A stretch of 64,000 bases of DNA from Lactonifactor sp050944855 (GTDB lineage Bacteria; Bacillota; Clostridia; Lachnospirales; Lachnospiraceae), in the NCBI GenBank assembly GCA_050944855.1, contig JBMNRU010000014.1, positions 1 through 64,000 of the forward strand, written 5' to 3'. The notes beneath the pieces are model-generated. The model saw only the letters and a list, made by a program, of their open reading frames with translations. It was not told where the DNA came from and did no database searches. Below are positions 47,993 through 56,399 of the stretch, piece by piece. Position 1 is the stretch's first letter; each line of letters begins with the position of its first letter. The translations under genes and the position numbers were made by a program.

Positions 47993-50900
47993 TTATTCTT
48001 CAGAAGAATACAGATTTACTAATTTTTCCAGATGTTTACGTCTGGCTTTTGCCTGATCTTCAGATTCAGCAAACAGTTTTGCTGCCTTTTCCGGATTTGC
48101 ACGTTTCAGAGAATTGTAACGAACTTCTCCGTCAAGGAATGTCTGATAATCTTCTGTAGCAGGTTTGCTGTCTAAGATGAATGCATCTTTTCCTTCTGCT
48201 TTCAGAGCTGGATTGTAGCGGAAGCAATGCCAGTATCCGGACTTAACTGCCAGTTCTTCTTCTGTCTGTGCTTTGCTCATACCTTTCTTAATACCATGAT
48301 TGATACATGGAGCATAAGCAATGATCAGAGATGGTCCCGGATAAGCTTCTGCTTCAGCAATTGCCTTTACTGTCTGGTTAAAGTCAGCACCCATAGCGAT
48401 ATGAGCTACGTAAACATAGCCATAAGTCATAGCAATGCCTGCCAGATCTTTCTTGCTCACTTCTTTACCGCCGGCTGCAAACTGTGCGATCGCACCTGTT
48501 GGTGTAGATTTAGAAGCCTGTCCGCCTGTATTGGAGTAAACTTCGGTATCAAATACCATAACATTGATGTCTTTACCACTTGCTAAGATATGGTCAACAC
48601 CGCCGAATCCGATATCATAAGCCCATCCGTCTCCGCCGAATACCCACTGGGATTTCTTAGCCAGGAAGTCTTTCTGAGCCAGGATTTCCTGAGCTTTTTC
48701 ACAACCGCAAGCTTCCAGTGCAGCTACTAACTGATCGGTAGCACTTCCATTTGTAGCACCTACAGTATAGGTATCTAACCAAGCCTGTCCGGCTTCTTTT
48801 ACTGCTTCAGGAGCTTCACCAGTTACTAATGCTTCTACTTTTTCTTTTAATCCGTCACGAATTGCGTTCTGAGCCAACAGCATACCATAACCGAACTCAG
48901 CAGCATCTTCAAATAAGGAGTTAGACCATGCAGGGCCATGTCCTTTCTGGTTCATCGTATATGGTGTGGATGGTGCAGAGTTACCCCAGATAGAAGAACA
49001 ACCTGTTGCATTCGCAATGTACATTCTGTCACCAAACAGCTGTGTGATCAGTTTTGCATATGGTGTTTCACCACAACCGGCACAAGCTCCGGAGAACTCC
49101 AGCAGAGGCTGTTTGAACTGGCTGCCTTTTACTGTATTTTCTTTAAATTTAGCGATTACATCTGTTTTCTCCGGTAATGTAACTGCATAGTCAAAGTACT
49201 TCTGTTCGCCGGCATTTGCTTCCATGTTTTCCATAGCCAGAGCTTTTGCACCCTTCTTGCCAGGACAAACGTTAGCACAAGAACCACATCCTGTACAGTC
49301 ATAAGCAGAGATAGCCATAGTGAACTTGTAATCTGCCATACCTGTCAATGGTAAGGTCTTAAGTCCTTCCGGAGCTGCTGCTACTTCTTCCTCTGTCATA
49401 GCGATCGGACGGATAACAGCATGAGGACATACATAAGCACATCTGTTACACTGGATACAGTTTTCCGGATTCCATACAGGGATATCTACAGCAATACCAC
49501 GTTTTTCATGAGCAGCTGTACCGGATGGAGTCGTACCATCTACATAATCTTTAAATGCAGATACTGGTAAATTGTTACCTTCCTGTGCATTTACTTTGCT
49601 CTGTACGTTGTTAACGAAATCATTTACTGCCTGGTTGCTTCCATTTGCATGGGTCAGAGCCAGACCTTCATCTGCTGCATTTTTCCAGCTTTCCGGAACT
49701 TCTACTTCCTTCACCTGTCTTGCACCAGCGTCGATAGCATCATAGTTCATCTGAACGATGGCATCACCTTTTCTTCCGTAAGTAGCTTTTGCAGCAGCTT
49801 TCATCAAGTCAATTGCTGTCTCTTCCGGAATAATGTTAGCCAGTTTAAAGAATGCAGACTGTAATACAGTATTGATACGTCCGCCCAGACCGATTTCTTT
49901 ACCGATCTTAATACCATCGATCACATAGAATTTAATATTGTGGTTAGCGATAAAGCTCTTAACCTGTCCTGGTAAATGTTTCTCAAGACCTTCCATATCC
50001 CATGGGCAGTTTAATAAGAAAGTACCGCCGTCTACTAATTCCTGAACCATGTTGTATTTGTCCACATAAGATGGGTTGTGGCAGGCAACAAAGTTAGCCT
50101 GATGGATCAGGTAAGTGGATTTGATCGGTTTCTTACCGAAACGCAGGTGAGACATAGTAACACCGCCGGATTTCTTTGAGTCATAATCAAAGTAAGCCTG
50201 TGCATACATATCTGTGTTATCACCAATGATCTTGATAGAGTTCTTGTTGGCACCTACTGTACCGTCAGCACCTAAGCCCCAGAACTTACAGTTGATGGTT
50301 CCTTCCGGAGTAGTAACCAGAGGAGCGCCGATTTCCAGAGACAGATTGGTAACATCATCAACGATACCCAGAGTAAATTTCTGTTTGTTTTCATTATGAT
50401 ATACAGCTACGATCTGTGCCGGTGTTGTATCCTTAGATGCTAAACCGTAACGGCCTGTGAATACAGGAACTGCATCAAATTTAGAACCCTTCAATGCTGC
50501 AACAACATCCAGGTATAATGGCTCGCCTAAAGCACCTGGTTCTTTTGTTCTGTCAAGAACCGTAACTTTCTTAACAGTTTCCGGAATCGCTTCAATTAAT
50601 GCTTCTGCAGAGAATGGTCTGTAGAGACGAACTTTTACAACACCAACCTTCTCTCCGGCTGCTACTAAGTAATCCAGTGTTTCTTCGATTGTATCACATA
50701 CAGAACCCATGGCTACAATAACGTGCTCTGCATCTGCTGCACCGTAGTAGTTGAATAATTTATAATCTGTACCGATCTTTTCGTTCACTTTATTCATGTA
50801 TTCCTGTACGATACCTGGTAATGCATCGTAATATGGGTTACATGCTTCTCTTGCCTGGAAGAAAATATCAGAGTTCTGAGCACAACCTCTCTGACATGGG

Positions 50901-51535
50901 TGATTTGGATTTAACGCATTCTTTCTGAATTCAGCAATGGCATCCATATCTACCATATCTTTCAGATCTTCATAATCCCATGTTTCGATTTTCTGAATTT
51001 CATGAGATGTACGGAAACCATCAAAGAAATTAATGAAAGGAACTTTACCTTTGATTGCTGCACAATGGGCAACCGGAGTTAAGTCCATAACTTCCTGAAC
51101 GCTGCTTTCACAAAGCATAGCGCAACCTGTCTGACGGCAGGCATAAACATCAGAATGATCACCGAAAATACTCAGAGCATGACTTGCGATCGCACGGGCA
51201 GAAACATTGATAACACCTGGCAACTGCTCGCCGGCAATTTTATATAAGTTCGGAATCATTAACAGAAGACCCTGAGAAGCTGTGTAAGTGGTGGTTAATG
51301 CACCAGCTGCCAGAGAACCGTGTACAGCACCAGCTGCACCTGCCTCAGACTGCATCTCTGTTACCTGTACTTCACGTCCGAAAATATTTTTTCTTCCCTG
51401 AGTTGCCCATTCGTCAGCGGCTTCCGCCATGACTGATGATGGTGTGATAGGATAGATAGCTGCAACATCTGTATAAGCATAAGAAGCATGAGATGCTGCA
51501 TGGTTACCATCCATGGTTTTCATCTTTCTAGCCAT
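47993..51535 (-). CDS. nifJ: Pyruvate:ferredoxin (flavodoxin) oxidoreductase
   Basis: This 1180-residue enzyme oxidises pyruvate with CoA to acetyl-CoA, CO2 and reduced ferredoxin, the central step of clostridial fermentation. It is the fused homodimeric form. The N-terminal transketolase-like domains open with DGNHAASHASYAYTDVAAIYP-type residues. Two 4Fe-4S ferredoxin motifs are in the middle (C-I-Q-C-N-R-C-A-Y-V-C-P near 689 and C-T-G-C-G-S-C-A-N-V-C-P near 745). The C-terminal TPP domain has CAGCGETPY with cluster cysteines near 810 and GGDGWAYDIGFGG with the TPP-binding motif. A CAAGGAGGAG site precedes the ATG. Codon choice looks like that of a highly expressed gene. Confidence 0.97.
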   Translation of the reverse strand: MARKMKTMDGNHAASHASYAYTDVAAIYPITPSSVMAEAADEWATQGRKNIFGREVQVTEMQSEAGAAGAVHGSLAAGALTTTYTASQGLLLMIPNLYKIAGEQLPGVINVSARAIASHALSIFGDHSDVYACRQTGCAMLCESSVQEVMDLTPVAHCAAIKGKVPFINFFDGFRTSHEIQKIETWDYEDLKDMVDMDAIAEFRKNALNPNHPCQRGCAQNSDIFFQAREACNPYYDALPGIVQEYMNKVNEKIGTDYKLFNYYGAADAEHVIVAMGSVCDTIEETLDYLVAAGEKVGVVKVRLYRPFSAEALIEAIPETVKKVTVLDRTKEPGALGEPLYLDVVAALKGSKFDAVPVFTGRYGLASKDTTPAQIVAVYHNENKQKFTLGIVDDVTNLSLEIGAPLVTTPEGTINCKFWGLGADGTVGANKNSIKIIGDNTDMYAQAYFDYDSKKSGGVTMSHLRFGKKPIKSTYLIHQANFVACHNPSYVDKYNMVQELVDGGTFLLNCPWDMEGLEKHLPGQVKSFIANHNIKFYVIDGIKIGKEIGLGGRINTVLQSAFFKLANIIPEETAIDLMKAAAKATYGRKGDAIVQMNYDAIDAGARQVKEVEVPESWKNAADEGLALTHANGSNQAVNDFVNNVQSKVNAQEGNNLPVSAFKDYVDGTTPSGTAAHEKRGIAVDIPVWNPENCIQCNRCAYVCPHAVIRPIAMTEEEVAAAPEGLKTLPLTGMADYKFTMAISAYDCTGCGSCANVCPGKKGAKALAMENMEANAGEQKYFDYAVTLPEKTDVIAKFKENTVKGSQFKQPLLEFSGACAGCGETPYAKLITQLFGDRMYIANATGCSSIWGNSAPSTPYTMNQKGHGPAWSNSLFEDAAEFGYGMLLAQNAIRDGLKEKVEALVTGEAPEAVKEAGQAWLDTYTVGATNGSATDQLVAALEACGCEKAQEILAQKDFLAKKSQWVFGGDGWAYDIGFGGVDHILASGKDINVMVFDTEVYSNTGGQASKSTPTGAIAQFAAGGKEVSKKDLAGIAMTYGYVYVAHIAMGADFNQTVKAIAEAEAYPGPSLIIAYAPCINHGIKKGMSKAQTEEELAVKSGYWHCFRYNPALKAEGKDAFILDSKPATEDYQTFLDGEVRYNSLKRANPEKAAKLFAESEDQAKARRKHLEKLVNLYSSEE

Positions 51536-51727
51536 TTGTTATTCTCCTCCTTGAAAATTCTTCGCAAAAAAATAGACTTTGCGATTATTCTATAAACATT
51601 ATATTTTGATAAAAGCACAGACTGCTCCCACTTTTACCATTAGTGCTATTATAACACGCTTTTTTTACAATACGCAATAAGGTATTCCCGAAATTTCCGA
51701 TGTACTTCTAAAAAAACAATTCTGCTT

Positions 51728-52132
51728 TTATCTTATCTCTAAAATCTCAGCCAATGTTTTGGACTGCAGTTCTGCGATCAAAATCTTCTGAATCCGTTCC
51801 ATTTCCTGATGCACCCTGCACGGAAATTCTTCCTCATTCCTGCTGCATGCCTTCTTCGGATCCATACATTCAATAATATAAAAAGAATCATCCACCGCCA
51901 GATACAGATCCAGCAGGGTCACTTCATCCAGACTTTTTCTAAGTGCATACCCTCCGTTGCTCCCGCGAAAACTCTGTACGATTTTTGCCTTTTCCAGCTT
52001 TTTCAGTATTTTGTATACAAAAGCAGGCGTCAGATCTTCCTGCGGACAGATATCATTGACACACAAACGGGTTCCGTCTGCCAACGCTCTCACGATCCTT
52101 ACCGCATAATCGCACTCTCTTGTAATCAGCAT
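51728..52132 (-). CDS. Rrf2-family transcriptional regulator, probable Fe-S sensor
   Basis: A 134-residue Rrf2/IscR-type regulator with a winged helix (DYAVRIVRALADG..., VYKILKKLEKAKIVQSFRGSNGGY). Cys89, Cys96 and Cys105 with His108 match the IscR pattern of three Cys and a His three residues after the last, so it probably holds an Fe-S cluster and reads redox or iron status. A GGAGGACAG site precedes the start. The next gene on the same strand is PFOR, an Fe-S enzyme about 190 bases on, a plausible target. A dyad over its own promoter suggests autoregulation. Confidence 0.88.
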   Translation of the reverse strand: MLITRECDYAVRIVRALADGTRLCVNDICPQEDLTPAFVYKILKKLEKAKIVQSFRGSNGGYALRKSLDEVTLLDLYLAVDDSFYIIECMDPKKACSRNEEEFPCRVHQEMERIQKILIAELQSKTLAEILEIR

Positions 52133-52190
52133 ATCACTGTCCTCCCTGTTATTAACTCCCCATAACTTTTCTCTTGAAACCTCTGCAACA

Positions 52191-52221
52191 TAGTATATCG
52201 AATTCTACTATTTTTATCAAG
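52191..52221 (-). promoter_or_regulatory. Rrf2 gene promoter with overlapping dyad operator
   Basis: Minus strand -35 TTGATA (52221-52216) and -10 TATACT (52198-52193), spacer 17. A perfect inverted repeat ATAGTA (52191-52196) / TACTAT (52207-52212) covers the -10 and spacer, as expected for an autoregulatory site. Confidence 0.55.
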
Positions 52222-52267
52222 ATATAAATCCCTTCTACCATTTTCCGTTTTTTCTTCTAAATACTAC

Positions 52268-52295
52268 TTGCAAAATCCCTATTTTACGGTACAAT
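52268..52295 (+). promoter_or_regulatory. Promoter of the YbiT-type ABC-F gene
   Basis: -35 TTGCAA at 52268-52273 and -10 TACAAT at 52290-52295 with a 16-base spacer, about 60 bases before the ATG. Confidence 0.5.
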
Positions 52296-52354
52296 GAAAG
52301 GGATTATGCGGTACGCCGCAAAACGTAGTATGATGGATAAAGTGAGGTTATTAC

Positions 52355-53986
52355 ATGATTGCAGCAAATAATGTAACATTACGAATCGGTAAAAAAGCTC
52401 TTTTTGAAGATGTTAATATTAAATTCACCGAAGGCAACTGTTATGGTTTGATCGGTGCCAATGGAGCGGGGAAATCAACCTTCCTGAAAATTCTTTCCGG
52501 TCAGCTGGATACCACAAAAGGTGATATTACCATCACACCCGGACAACGCCTTTCCTTTTTGCAGCAGGATCATTTTAAATATGACGAATATACCGTTATG
52601 GATACGGTGATTATGGGAAATCAGCATCTCTATGATATTATGAAAGAAAAAGATGCGATTTACGCAAAAGAAGATTTTACAGATGAAGACGGTATCCGCG
52701 CCAGCGAACTGGAATGTGAATTTGCAGAGATGAACGGATGGGAAGCAGAATCTGATGCCGCTACCTTATTAAACGGACTGGGCATCGAAACCGATCTGCA
52801 TTACGCCGTTATGGGAACTTTAAACGGTAATGAAAAGGTCAAGGTACTTTTGGCTCAGGCACTGTTCGGCAACCCGGATATCCTGCTTCTGGACGAACCG
52901 ACCAACCATCTGGATTTAAATGCCATTGAATGGCTGGAGGAATTCCTGATCAACTTTAACAACACCGTTATCGTTGTATCCCATGACCGTTATTTTTTAA
53001 ATAAAGTATGTACGCATACGGCTGATATCGATTATGGCAAAATTCAGCTTTATGCCGGAAATTACGATTTCTGGTACGAATCCAGCCAGCTTCTCATCCG
53101 ACAGATGAAAGAAGCCAACCGTAAAAAAGAAGAAAAGATCAAGGAACTGCAGGAATTTATTTCCCGATTCAGCGCCAATGCTTCAAAATCAAAACAGGCC
53201 ACATCCAGAAAACGTGCCCTGGAAAAAATCCAGCTGGATGAGATGCGTCCTTCCAGCCGTAAATACCCGTATATTGACTTCCGCCCCAACCGCGAGATCG
53301 GGAATGAAGTGTTAATGGTCGAAGGTCTTTCCAAAACCATTGACGGCGAAAAAATTCTGGATAACATTACTTTTACTTTAGGACACAATGATAAAGTTGC
53401 ATTCATCGGAGGCAACGAACGCGCAAAAACGACTCTGTTCCAGATCCTGATGGGCGAAATGGAGCCGGACGAAGGGCATTATAAATGGGGTGTTACTACC
53501 TCCCAGGCATATTTCCCCAAGGACAGCACTGCCGAATTCGATAACGATCTGACGATCGCTGACTGGCTGACCGGCTACTCCGAGATCAAAGACGCCACTT
53601 ATGTACGAGGCTTCCTGGGCCGTATGCTGTTTGCCGGCGAAGACGGAGTCAAAAAAGTAAAGGTCTTATCCGGCGGCGAAAAAGTCCGTTGTCTTTTATC
53701 CAAGATGATGATCTCCGGTTCTAACTGTCTGATCCTGGACGAACCGACCAACCATCTGGACATGGAAGCTATCACGGCTTTAAACAACGGTCTGATCAAA
53801 TTCCCCGGTGTGATTCTCTTCGCGTCTCACGATCATCAGTTTGTACAGACCACGGCAAACCGCATTATGGAAATCGTTCCCGGCGGTGCCCTGATCGATA
53901 AGATCACGACCTATGACGAATATCTGGCAAGTGATGAAATGGCCAAAAAACGGCAGATCTACACGCTGAAAGAAGAAGACAACTAA
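52355..53986 (+). CDS. ABC-F translation factor, YbiT/YkpA-type
   Basis: A 543-residue ABC-F protein with two soluble ATPase domains; members of this branch act on the ribosome in housekeeping translation rather than in antibiotic resistance (established for the family, exact role unsettled). The first Walker A is GANGAGKST near 36-44 and the DEPTNHLD box follows. The second Walker A reads G-G-N-E-R-A-K-T-T, with Ala for the last Gly, a change that is common in YkpA-type proteins and is not damage here. The linker around 240-300 is charged (RKKEEKIKELQEFISRF...). A GTGAGG site precedes the ATG. It is divergent from the Rrf2 gene. Confidence 0.92.
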   Translation: MIAANNVTLRIGKKALFEDVNIKFTEGNCYGLIGANGAGKSTFLKILSGQLDTTKGDITITPGQRLSFLQQDHFKYDEYTVMDTVIMGNQHLYDIMKEKDAIYAKEDFTDEDGIRASELECEFAEMNGWEAESDAATLLNGLGIETDLHYAVMGTLNGNEKVKVLLAQALFGNPDILLLDEPTNHLDLNAIEWLEEFLINFNNTVIVVSHDRYFLNKVCTHTADIDYGKIQLYAGNYDFWYESSQLLIRQMKEANRKKEEKIKELQEFISRFSANASKSKQATSRKRALEKIQLDEMRPSSRKYPYIDFRPNREIGNEVLMVEGLSKTIDGEKILDNITFTLGHNDKVAFIGGNERAKTTLFQILMGEMEPDEGHYKWGVTTSQAYFPKDSTAEFDNDLTIADWLTGYSEIKDATYVRGFLGRMLFAGEDGVKKVKVLSGGEKVRCLLSKMMISGSNCLILDEPTNHLDMEAITALNNGLIKFPGVILFASHDHQFVQTTANRIMEIVPGGALIDKITTYDEYLASDEMAKKRQIYTLKEEDN

Positions 53987-54006
53987 GCAAAACATATTAA
54001 TAACAA

Positions 54007-54164
54007 GAAAAGTACACCGGAATCCAGACGCAAGTCGTTTCCCCTCAGCTAATCACTAAGCCGCTGAGGGGTTCATCAGAAAAGTCTTCTTCACCCCTCG
54101 CTTGCTAAGTGCTGGATCTTCGGGCGCACTCCGCAGGATGCATCTGGATTCCGGTGCACTTTTC
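54007..54164. repeat. Long inverted-repeat element, structured RNA or MITE-like
   Basis: Arms 54007-54031 and 54140-54164 match over 25 bases with two differences; read on the minus strand both are G-U pairs, hinting that the RNA of that strand matters. A perfect 9-bp hairpin (CCCCTCAGC/GCTGAGGGG, 54041-54071) sits inside. No reading frame is evident. It could also end transcription of the ABC-F gene, as a short T-run follows the right arm. Confidence 0.6.
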
Positions 54165-54196
54165 ATTTAAATGTTTTACTTAGCAAAAAACCACAT

Positions 54197-54277
54197 GAAT
54201 CCTCCCGGATACAAAAGCATTTGTAAAAGCTGGCTAAAGAGGCGCATTTTGCTCTTATATCCGGAAGGATTCTTTTA
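54197..54277 (+). terminator. Branched hairpin with T-rich tail before the methyltransferase gene
   Basis: GAATCCT-C-CCGGATA (54197-54211) pairs with TATCCGG-A-AGGATTC (54258-54272), 14 bp with one mismatch, followed by TTTTATATTATT. The 46-base inner part can form two small hairpins. It is 33 bases ahead of the next start codon, so it may be a terminator for the gene before it or a regulatory leader. Confidence 0.55.
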
Positions 54278-54309
54278 TATTATTGGATAATAAAACAGGA
54301 GGAACCCCA

Positions 54310-54873
54310 ATGATTCCAACACAAATCACACAATGGTGCCACCACTTCATACGGCAGCATGTGCAGAACGGTGACTTATGTATTGACGCCACTATGGGCA
54401 ATGGACAGGACACAGCGCTCTTATGCCAGCTTGTAGGCGAAACCGGCCATGTCCTGGCTTTTGATATCCAGGAAATAGCTCTGGAAAATACAAAAAGACG
54501 ACTGGAGCAACAAAAGGTGCCGGATAATTACACACTTCTGCTTCAATCTCATGTAAATATGGATGCCCACGCAAAACCTGACAGCATATCCTGCATCATG
54601 TTCAATTTCGGATATCTTCCCGGCGGAGACCATGCGAATGCCACACAGGCCGGCAGCAGTATTACAGCCATTAAAAAAGGGCTTTCTCTCTTGAAAAAGG
54701 GAGGTCTTATGAGCCTTTGCATTTATAGCGGCGGTGACACTGGTTTTGAGGAACGAAATACCATTTTAGATTATATCCACACGTTAGATCCTCACAAATA
54801 TCTGGTTATTTTGTCCAGTTATTATAATCGACCCAACCATCCGCCCATTCCGGTGCTGATCACCCGCCTATAA
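54310..54873 (+). CDS. mnmM: Class I SAM methyltransferase, MnmM/YtqB-like
   Basis: A 187-residue Rossmann-fold methyltransferase formerly annotated as a putative rRNA methylase. The SAM motif I is D-A-T-M-G-N-G-Q-D-T near 25-34, followed by the acidic strand end FDIQ (motif II) and FNFGYLPGGDH (motif IV), the signature of the YtqB/MnmM group that methylates the 5-aminomethyl group of U34 in tRNA in Bacillus. The start ATG at 54310 follows an AGGAGG site; an upstream in-frame ATG at 54283 has none. The exporter gene starts 18 bases downstream and is probably co-transcribed. Confidence 0.85.
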   Translation: MIPTQITQWCHHFIRQHVQNGDLCIDATMGNGQDTALLCQLVGETGHVLAFDIQEIALENTKRRLEQQKVPDNYTLLLQSHVNMDAHAKPDSISCIMFNFGYLPGGDHANATQAGSSITAIKKGLSLLKKGGLMSLCIYSGGDTGFEERNTILDYIHTLDPHKYLVILSSYYNRPNHPPIPVLITRL

Positions 54874-54891
54874 TCACGAAAGGAAATTTTT

Positions 54892-55878
54892 ATGAGTTCA
54901 CTTATTCTATATCTGGGATTCATGTTCATTGGATATATACTCTCTTCCTCGCTGCATTTTTCACCGGAAAAATTTCGGTTCATTCCGAATGCCATGATGC
55001 TCACCGTATATATCCTGCTTTTTCTTATGGGAATCCGCATGGGAATAAACAAGCAGATTACTTCTAATCTGGATACCATAGGCCTGCAGGCACTCATCAT
55101 AACTATATTTTGTCTGGCGGGAAGTATCATAGGCGTTTATGCTGCAAGAAAAATATGGAAATACAATCATTGCGGAATCCCGGCGCATAAATCCGGAGAA
55201 AAACAAAGTGCAGAATCACCAAAAGACAAGAAGGAAAATCCTTCCCAGCTAAAAAGCACTCTGACGATCCTTCTTCTGGTAGCAGGAGGTATGCTGATAG
55301 GACACTTTATCATTATGCAGCATGCTGCACACAGAATTCCTGCCATTTATGAAATATCGGGCACACTGTTACAGCTGCTGCTCTGTTTTATTGTTTTTGT
55401 TGTAGGCTTCGATCTGGGCTTGTCAGGTAACGTTGCAGCAAGTATCAAAACGGCCGGCGTACGAATCCTGGTATTCCCCTTAGCCGCTATTGCAGGGACA
55501 TTGCTGTTCGGAGCTGCAACGGGACTTCTTCTGGGACTTTCTATAAAGGAAGGCCTGGTCATCAGTGCCGGTTTCGGCTGGTATTCCTATGCTCCAACTG
55601 TGATCTCAGCTGCCGGAGAAGAATACGTTATCATAAGCGCGATCGCTTTTATGCAGAATGTAATCCGGGAGACCCTGGGGATTATATTAATTCCTGTGGT
55701 TGCCAGAAAAATCGGATATATTGAAGCAGCGGCACTTCCGGGAGTTTCCGCTACGGATATCTGTATTCCCATAATAGAAAGATCCTGCAGTCAGGATACG
55801 GTAATCTATTCTTTTTTGATTGGCCTTTCTATGTGTATTGCCGCTTCTGTACTGGTTCCTCTGCTTATGAACATATAG
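54892..55878 (+). CDS. LysO-family (DUF340) membrane exporter
   Basis: A 328-residue integral membrane protein with about eight or nine hydrophobic segments and a charged cytoplasmic loop rich in Lys/Ser/Glu (about 95-118). The family includes LysO, a lysine exporter of E. coli; the domain order (short N-terminal DUF340 unit, then the main unit with SAGFGWYSYAPTVISAAG and ATDICIPIIERSC segments) matches. An AAAGGAA site precedes the ATG, 18 bases after the methyltransferase stop. The substrate here is inferred. Confidence 0.88.
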   Translation: MSSLILYLGFMFIGYILSSSLHFSPEKFRFIPNAMMLTVYILLFLMGIRMGINKQITSNLDTIGLQALIITIFCLAGSIIGVYAARKIWKYNHCGIPAHKSGEKQSAESPKDKKENPSQLKSTLTILLLVAGGMLIGHFIIMQHAAHRIPAIYEISGTLLQLLLCFIVFVVGFDLGLSGNVAASIKTAGVRILVFPLAAIAGTLLFGAATGLLLGLSIKEGLVISAGFGWYSYAPTVISAAGEEYVIISAIAFMQNVIRETLGIILIPVVARKIGYIEAAALPGVSATDICIPIIERSCSQDTVIYSFLIGLSMCIAASVLVPLLMNI

Positions 55879-55884
55879 AGACAA

Positions 55885-55912
55885 AAAGACCGCCGCTGAC
55901 GCGGCAGCCTTC
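55885..55912. terminator. Terminator between the exporter and moaC
   Basis: A GC-rich hairpin (GCCGC-TGAC-GCGGC core at 55892-55905) lies between convergent genes. On the minus strand it is followed by TCTTTTTG, so it fits the end of the molybdenum operon best. Confidence 0.6.
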
Positions 55913-55916
55913 TCTA

Positions 55917-56399
55917 TTATTCTTTTTCGTTGCAGATATCTCCGCTTTTTCCACCGGACTTTTTCCACAGATAAATTTCGCCAATTTCCATAGCCTTATC
56001 CATTGCCTTGCACATATCGTAAATGGTAAGCAATGCTATGGAAACGCCTGTCAGGGCTTCCATCTCCACACCCGTTGTTCCGTTTACTGTCACGGTACAA
56101 AACGCTTCAATCTGTCTGGTTTCAGGATGCAATTCAAAATCAATCTGAATACCAGTAAGAAGCAGCACATGACATAACGGGATGAGTTCCGCCGTCTTTT
56201 TTGCACCCATGATACCGGCTACTCTTGCCACTCCCAGAACATCTCCCTTTTTTGCGGTGCCCCGGGTGACTGCATCGTACACTTCCTGGTTCACGGTAAT
56301 CTTTCCGCGGGCAATAGCCTGACGTCTGGTGATTTCTTTATCTCCCACATTTACCATAATTGCATTTCCCTGCGAATCAAAATGTGTCAATTCCATCAT
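55917..56399 (-). CDS. moaC: Cyclic pyranopterin monophosphate synthase
   Basis: MoaC completes the formation of cyclic pyranopterin monophosphate after MoaA in molybdenum cofactor synthesis. The 160-residue length is standard. Conserved segments are TAGIMGAKKT-like (GIMGAKKTAELIPLCH near 72-87), and VTGVEMEALTGVS with DMCKAMDK near 115-140. The start is an ATG immediately after the stop of the XdhC-like gene, whose last codons (GAG GAG TAA) form its ribosome site, so it is translationally coupled. It is the last gene of the operon. Confidence 0.96.
   Translation of the reverse strand: MMELTHFDSQGNAIMVNVGDKEITRRQAIARGKITVNQEVYDAVTRGTAKKGDVLGVARVAGIMGAKKTAELIPLCHVLLLTGIQIDFELHPETRQIEAFCTVTVNGTTGVEMEALTGVSIALLTIYDMCKAMDKAMEIGEIYLWKKSGGKSGDICNEKE

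Noticed and set aside
53390..53440. Loss of function of the second ATPase site in the YbiT-type ABC-F protein (G-G-N-E-R-A-K-T).
   Set aside because: A changed second Walker A is usual in YkpA-type members, so it is a family trait and not decay.
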